Assembly: GCA_018240065.1 (NCBI GenBank)
Contig: JAFEGH010000007.1
Coordinates: 372,001-436,000 of the forward strand
Length of the DNA: 64,000 nt
Source of the DNA: Verrucomicrobiota bacterium
GTDB lineage: Bacteria; Chlamydiota; Chlamydiia; Chlamydiales; Rhabdochlamydiaceae
Reading direction: 5' to 3'
Shown: positions 60,427 to 64,000 of the stretch, piece by piece
Position numbering within the stretch: position 1 is the stretch's first letter
Layout of the letters: each line of letters opens with the position of its first letter
Notes under the pieces: generated by a model
Told to the model about the DNA's origin: nothing
Database searches by the model: none
The model's input: only the letters and a program-made list of their open reading frames with translations
Made by a program: the position numbers and the translations under genes

Positions 60427-61851
60427 CGTCAGACCGTAGAAGGCAAGGTCTCCTCTCTGGCGAACGTAAACTGGCAGAGTGTCGTCGGTGAACTGCTCAG
60501 TCTGATTCTGGCTCCACCAGTATTGCGTCTCAAAGCCCGCGCTAAAGCCCAAATGGCATTTATCCCGGCTGAAGTTGCGATCCCATGCAATGCCAGCTAC
60601 CATCTGCAGCATCGGGCTGACGAGATTGAAATCCGTGTCGAGATGGACAACTTCCTGCTGGTTCATCTGATGCTGCTGTTGTTCATTGTCGAATTGCCCG
60701 AGCACAAGCGCCGCGGCAATGTCGCCAAAAAGACTAAAGCCCGCGCCCAGCTGCCAGTTGATCTCCGTTCCAGCGAGAGGTCCTGCTCCTTTAAAGTCGT
60801 TCTTAAAATGGGTGCGGAACGTCTGCCCCGCTGGAATGTAGCCGCCCTCATAATGAAAGTTGGCATGCTGCTCGATCCAGGCGCCTTTGAATCCGAAGAA
60901 CGGGTTGAAAACGAGCGTCCTGGTCAAATAATACGCCTTGCCAAATTCGACATCGACGCTTTGGAATTCGATCTCCCAGTGCCCGCGCGCTTCCGCGACT
61001 GCAGGCCCTCTGGCCCCCGCGCCCTGAAATAAGAAAAGAGGATAGAAGGAGCCGTGCGCCCCGTGCGAGTGCTCAGGATTGAAGCGGGTATAATTGGCAT
61101 AGATCTCCCATCCGTCGAAAGAAGGCAGATGGATTCCCAGCCCTACCCGGAAGCCCGACTCGAAATCGAATTCGATCTGCCTGGATGTGGCAAACTCCAT
61201 TCCTTCCTGGCGCGTCCTCCAGAAGAGCCACTCCGCGGTCAGATAGGCATGGCCCGCCGGCGCCTGGAATCCCGTTCTGGGATAGACATCGCGAGCGGAC
61301 TCATCGGACGCAAGATTCTGCGCCTGCATAGTCGTTTTGCCAGGTCTGTCATTCTGGGCAGTCAATTGAGCGCTGATCGGATTGTTCGTTCTCTTGAAAT
61401 AAGGGCGGTCATCAGGAAGCTCCGCGGGTTCGCTTTTGACGGCTTCCTTTTTTTCTACTTTTGGCTGTGTTTTGCTGGAAAACCACTGATTCTTCTTCTT
61501 TCTGGAAGGTTTTTTCTCAGTGTCGGCGCTTGTTGTCTTCACTTCGGGCGGCTTTCTCACACCGGCAAAATGGGCCTTCAGTTTTTTGGGAGGCTCTTTT
61601 GCAGCGTCTTGTTCAGAACTTGCCGCTTGCGCAGTGTTCTTTGAGGGGAAGGCGACGCGGCGGCTTTTGTGGACCGGCTCCTCTTGAATTTCGGCAACCT
61701 CCATTTGCTGCTCGGGCGATTCGACATTCGCTATTTCATCCTCCAAGACCATTTCGACAAATTCTTCGTCCAAGGCGGTATTGTCAGCGGATAGAGAGAA
61801 GCTAAAAGCGAGGGAAAAAGCAGTTAGAGAGAGGAAAAATTTAGACGTCAT
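60403..61851 (-). CDS. Outer membrane porin-like protein with Lys-rich linker
   Basis: 482 residues from the ATG at 61851 (GGAGG 5 bases upstream). Signal peptide MTSKFFLSLTAFSLAFSFSLSA. Residues about 25-185 are a disordered, charged linker (KEPPKKLKAHFAGVRKPPEV, EKKPSRKKKNQWFSSKTQPKV). The C-terminal 290 residues form a beta-barrel (AYLTAEWLFWRTRQEGMEFA, WEIYANYTRFNPEHSHGAHGSFYPLFLF, LTLRGRFDF ending in Phe) like the Lpg1974/MOMP-like porins of chlamydia-like bacteria. The linker could bind peptidoglycan or periplasmic partners. A second barrel of this class lies at 15361-16452. Confidence 0.72.
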   Translation of the reverse strand: MTSKFFLSLTAFSLAFSFSLSADNTALDEEFVEMVLEDEIANVESPEQQMEVAEIQEEPVHKSRRVAFPSKNTAQAASSEQDAAKEPPKKLKAHFAGVRKPPEVKTTSADTEKKPSRKKKNQWFSSKTQPKVEKKEAVKSEPAELPDDRPYFKRTNNPISAQLTAQNDRPGKTTMQAQNLASDESARDVYPRTGFQAPAGHAYLTAEWLFWRTRQEGMEFATSRQIEFDFESGFRVGLGIHLPSFDGWEIYANYTRFNPEHSHGAHGSFYPLFLFQGAGARGPAVAEARGHWEIEFQSVDVEFGKAYYLTRTLVFNPFFGFKGAWIEQHANFHYEGGYIPAGQTFRTHFKNDFKGAGPLAGTEINWQLGAGFSLFGDIAAALVLGQFDNEQQQHQMNQQEVVHLDTDFNLVSPMLQMVAGIAWDRNFSRDKCHLGFSAGFETQYWWSQNQTEQFTDDTLPVYVRQRGDLAFYGLTLRGRFDF

Positions 61852-61961
61852 CGAAGCCTCCTTAAAAAGGAATAAAATATTCAATAGAGTTAAGGGTTTA
61901 TAGCTCGAAATAGCTTAAAAGAAAAGATCTACTGTGAATTTGAAAAATGCGGTGGATATTC

Positions 61962-63287
61962 TCAGCGGACCATAGAGGAGGGATCTACAGAAAAATCCCA
62001 GATCGAAACGTGCCCGTCGGAATGGGCGCAATGCAAACGGCAATTGGCGGCATCGCAGTAGAAGCCGATGATGTGGCGCTCGGAAGAAAGAGTTTGCTGG
62101 GGAAGTTCAAAGCTTTTCCAGGAGCCTCGCTCATACTCCCAAACCTTAAGTTCTCCCTGCTCACTGGCGCAGAACACGAAATTTCCATAGGAAGAAAGCG
62201 CCGTGATCGGAAGCTCGCTGGATTTCAATCCTACCTTTTGAATCCATGTCGTCCCCTCGACCTTTTCCCAAACGGCGAGGGTTCCATCTTCTGCCCCTGC
62301 AAGAAGCATGTCATGGAAGTGATGCAAACAGGTGATCGGCGAATTGCCCGATGAGAATGCTAATTTCTTTTCCAACCCGCCCGGCGTCGCCCTACACTCC
62401 CAAATCCTCCCCTCTTTTCCAGCGCTGAAAATCGAGTCTTCTCTTTTTTCCAGGCAACGGACCTCCTGAAGATGGACAAACGGAGAAGAGATCAGCCGTC
62501 CTTGAAGAGTCCACATGTGAACGCGCCCTAAAACATCTGCTGCAAAGAAAAAGTCATCCTGCTCTAAAAGAGCGGTAATTTTATGGACTCCTCCGCGAAA
62601 CCTGTTCGTTTGCTGCCAGACGGCGTTCCCCTGTTCCAGTTCCCAAACGCAAATTTCCCCATTGGGATGTCCGGTGTATAAAGCGTGTTTCTCCATGGTA
62701 AGCGCCGAGGCTCCCGAAAGGTGCATCCTTCTGGAGCCGCCTTCTGGATTAGCATGGAAATGAATACCCGGGCGCGACACCTTCGCAGCTTTGGATCCAG
62801 AGATCAATCTTTCATTGTTCAGGAGGACAGCTCCCAGTCCCTGAGGGTGTATTTGAGAGCGGATGGCGTCGGTACTCACTTGACACAGCTTGTTTCTAAG
62901 AGCAAGCGTCTGCTTGGCCTCATTGTAATAGACGGCCACGATATCTCTCTGCGGAACCGTAGAGAACGGGAAATCCAATTTATATCGCTCTCTGCAAAAG
63001 CTGGTATCTTTTACCGCGTTTGACCAACTGCGGCAGGTCGAGGCGGCTTTTCCCAGACTTGCAAGAGGAACCCGCTCCAGGATGCCAAGAAGCAGTTCAC
63101 CGGCTCCAAATACGTCAGAAACGGGGTCTAATACTTGAACCTCCTCTTTCAAATCGGCAGATTCAAATGTTGCTAAAGGAGAAAAATCTGTTTCCCCCTT
63201 CCTCTTGGCCTCTTCAACCTCATTGAGGGGCCTGGGAGAATCGATCCTTATCAAAGAAGAATTTGGGCTTATTAAAAAAATTGACAT
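61962..63287 (-). CDS. F-box/WD40-repeat protein, putative eukaryote-like effector
   Basis: 441 residues. No signal peptide; the first 55 residues are polar and disordered, suiting type III secretion. An F-box-like module lies at about 59-103 (VFGAGELLLGILERVPLASL, then GKAASTCRSWSNAVKDTSFCRERYK), with the Leu-Pro/Val-x-Trp spacing of that fold. From about 150 to 436 there are six or seven WD40-type blades, for example LLAGAEDGTLAVWE, HMWTLQGRL and CAHSDGHVSIWDF. In eukaryotes F-box/WD40 proteins (Fbw family) bring substrates to Skp1-Cullin ubiquitin ligases. A bacterial mimic injected into the host is a strong possibility. Repeat count and F-box should be modelled. Confidence 0.68.
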   Translation of the reverse strand: MSIFLISPNSSLIRIDSPRPLNEVEEAKRKGETDFSPLATFESADLKEEVQVLDPVSDVFGAGELLLGILERVPLASLGKAASTCRSWSNAVKDTSFCRERYKLDFPFSTVPQRDIVAVYYNEAKQTLALRNKLCQVSTDAIRSQIHPQGLGAVLLNNERLISGSKAAKVSRPGIHFHANPEGGSRRMHLSGASALTMEKHALYTGHPNGEICVWELEQGNAVWQQTNRFRGGVHKITALLEQDDFFFAADVLGRVHMWTLQGRLISSPFVHLQEVRCLEKREDSIFSAGKEGRIWECRATPGGLEKKLAFSSGNSPITCLHHFHDMLLAGAEDGTLAVWEKVEGTTWIQKVGLKSSELPITALSSYGNFVFCASEQGELKVWEYERGSWKSFELPQQTLSSERHIIGFYCDAANCRLHCAHSDGHVSIWDFSVDPSSMVR

Positions 63288-63545
63288 AGATCCATTATCT
63301 CAAACTGCCACTTTCAATTCCACTTCTCAAACTTTATATAAAACTGAAATTAAACAAACAAATAACAAAACTAACAGGATGGATTGTTATCAGCAGTAAA
63401 TAAACAGTTAAAAAAATAAAGAAAATATTTTAATTTATGAAAGAGTTAGATTATAATTGCTTGTACTGGCTTTGAATGGGATCAACCATTCGTCTGATAA
63501 GACTTCATAGAGTCAGGTTAATTCTTCATTGAAGGAAGAAGACAT
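63288..63545. other. AT-rich upstream region of the F-box gene
   Basis: About 258 bp, very AT-rich, with no gene seen. It probably holds the promoter for the F-box/WD40 gene on the minus strand. Confidence 0.4.
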
Positions 63546-63614
63546 AAACCCAGGCCTTAAGGCCTGGGTTTATTTGTAGTTGGCGGGGGATTCTCGCCCC
63601 CGCTAAGCCATCTT
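63546..63614 (-). repeat. Dispersed two-hairpin repeat, copy B
   Basis: Hairpin 1 is a perfect 26-bp palindrome, AAACCCAGGCCTT (63546-63558) with AAGGCCTGGGTTT (63559-63571). Hairpin 2 is GCGGGGG (63583-63589) / CCCCCGC (63597-63603), then TAAGCCATCTTT. Same layout and same tail as copy A at 56562-56630. It lies 36 bp past the end of the partial surface-protein gene and may terminate it. Confidence 0.7.
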
Positions 63615-63649
63615 TAAAATACCCGGCCCACGAGAACCGGATGTTTCGT

Positions 63650-64000
63650 TTAGTCAGAAAATTGACCATTGGTATTCGAATAGAGGCACCCTTTTGAAGG
63701 GAACAGACAGGTAGAGCGCTTTGGTTGGCCACCAATATGCAAAGTTGTGCATCTGAACCTAGGAGCGGATCCGTCTAACACATAAAATATCTCCTTCCCC
63801 ACTAAAGGAGCGATCGCTTGCGGCGAGAAGAACCCTCCCAAGACTTGGCTAACAGTATCAGTAAGGGTATTGATCACAGAGACTGTCGTCCCATTTCCTG
63901 CCCCGGCAACTGCCTTCACTTGCTCAAAGCCTTGCGGGCATCCGGGCGCAGGAGGAGGCAAAGGAGCATTTTGAAATCCAAAATCAGTGACATAGGCGGT
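63650..64000 (-). CDS. YVTN beta-propeller-like surface protein, C-terminal part (cut by window edge)
   Basis: The frame is open from the window edge to a TAA at 63650-63652, giving about 116 residues. YVTDFG followed later by GTTVSVINTLTDTV is the YVTN-type beta-propeller repeat (YVTN...TVSVIDTATNTV), found in secreted and surface proteins. A Pro-rich stretch (PLPPPAPGCPQG) sits between them. After this the sequence is Cys-rich and no longer repeat-like (RFRCTTLHIGGQPKRSTCLF), so the propeller may be degraded at its end. The start and most of the gene are outside the window. Confidence 0.5.
   Translation of the reverse strand, partial: TAYVTDFGFQNAPLPPPAPGCPQGFEQVKAVAGAGNGTTVSVINTLTDTVSQVLGGFFSPQAIAPLVGKEIFYVLDGSAPRFRCTTLHIGGQPKRSTCLFPSKGCLYSNTNGQFSD

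Noticed and set aside
1-64000. tRNA, rRNA genes and CRISPR arrays
   Set aside because: No T-loop or anticodon-stem patterns, no rRNA-like stretches and no regularly spaced repeats were seen in the intergenic regions.

Overview
The window most likely comes from a chlamydia-like bacterium (phylum Chlamydiota, outside Chlamydiaceae), probably a symbiont of amoebae or other protists. Three signs support this. (1) A class Ic ribonucleotide reductase: an NrdA with a long N-terminal extension of ATP-cones, and an NrdB with Phe at the radical-Tyr position. (2) A short second GyrA/GyrB-type topoisomerase pair. (3) Gene neighbourhoods that, from memory, match C. trachomatis CT015-CT016-CT017 (phoH, zinc-motif protein, SH3 protein) and CT823-CT828 (htrA, M16 peptidase, rmuC, pssA, nrdA, nrdB), here partly rearranged. 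Species cannot be named from the sequence alone. No tRNA, rRNA or CRISPR array was found.

Layout. 0-10 kb: accessory metabolism, mostly on the minus strand (LysR end, aminoglycoside-phosphotransferase-like kinase, PadR/SDR pair, bicupin, SnoaL-like, YqeY, hydrolase, GNAT, PhnA-type, Rossmann protein, aldehyde dehydrogenase), then a decayed IS5-type transposase end. 10-11 kb: an AT-rich orphan gene behind a perfect sigma70-type promoter. 11-15 kb: topoisomerase pair parCE. 15-25 kb: porin-like outer membrane protein, two exported prolyl-hydroxylase-like oxygenases, an exported DapA-family aldolase, an exported methyltransferase, an MFS pump and an alcohol dehydrogenase. 25-45 kb: the conserved core (RNB exoribonuclease, phoH, CT016/CT017-like genes, DUF455, a tandem paralogue pair, rmuC-pssA, nrdAB with two NrdR boxes, M16C peptidase). 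44.5-49.6 kb: an MFS carrier followed by a tightly packed four-gene amino-acid operon (DauR-type regulator, aminotransferase, ornithine-cyclodeaminase-family reductase, threonine-dehydratase-family enzyme). 49.6-56.5 kb: a host-interaction-like island. 56.5-60.4 kb: htrA-umuD-umuC and an exported 2H-phosphoesterase-like protein. 60.4-64 kb: a second porin-like protein, an F-box/WD40 protein and the end of a YVTN-type surface protein.

Main theme. An unusual number of enzymes that normally work in the cytosol carry clear N-terminal signal peptides. They include two SAM methyltransferases, a DapA/NAL aldolase, a Gfo/Idh oxidoreductase, a eukaryotic-type CTP:phosphocholine/phosphoethanolamine cytidylyltransferase, two 2-oxoglutarate oxygenases, an EEP phosphodiesterase and a 2H-type protein. 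SAM, CTP, NAD(P) and 2-oxoglutarate are not expected in the periplasm, so I infer that these proteins act beyond it, in the inclusion or host cytosol. The adjacent exported cytidylyltransferase and EEP phosphodiesterase could together remodel host choline/ethanolamine lipids. With the F-box/WD40 protein and a YopT-like Cys-His-Asp protein, they make the window look rich in host-directed factors. These roles are inference; the domains and signal peptides are read directly.

Regulation visible: a PadR-type inverted repeat, paired NrdR boxes before nrdA, a palindrome over the -10 of the amino-acid operon, a perfect consensus promoter before each of two genes (10147 and 28722), many factor-independent terminators, and a dispersed two-hairpin repeat present twice.
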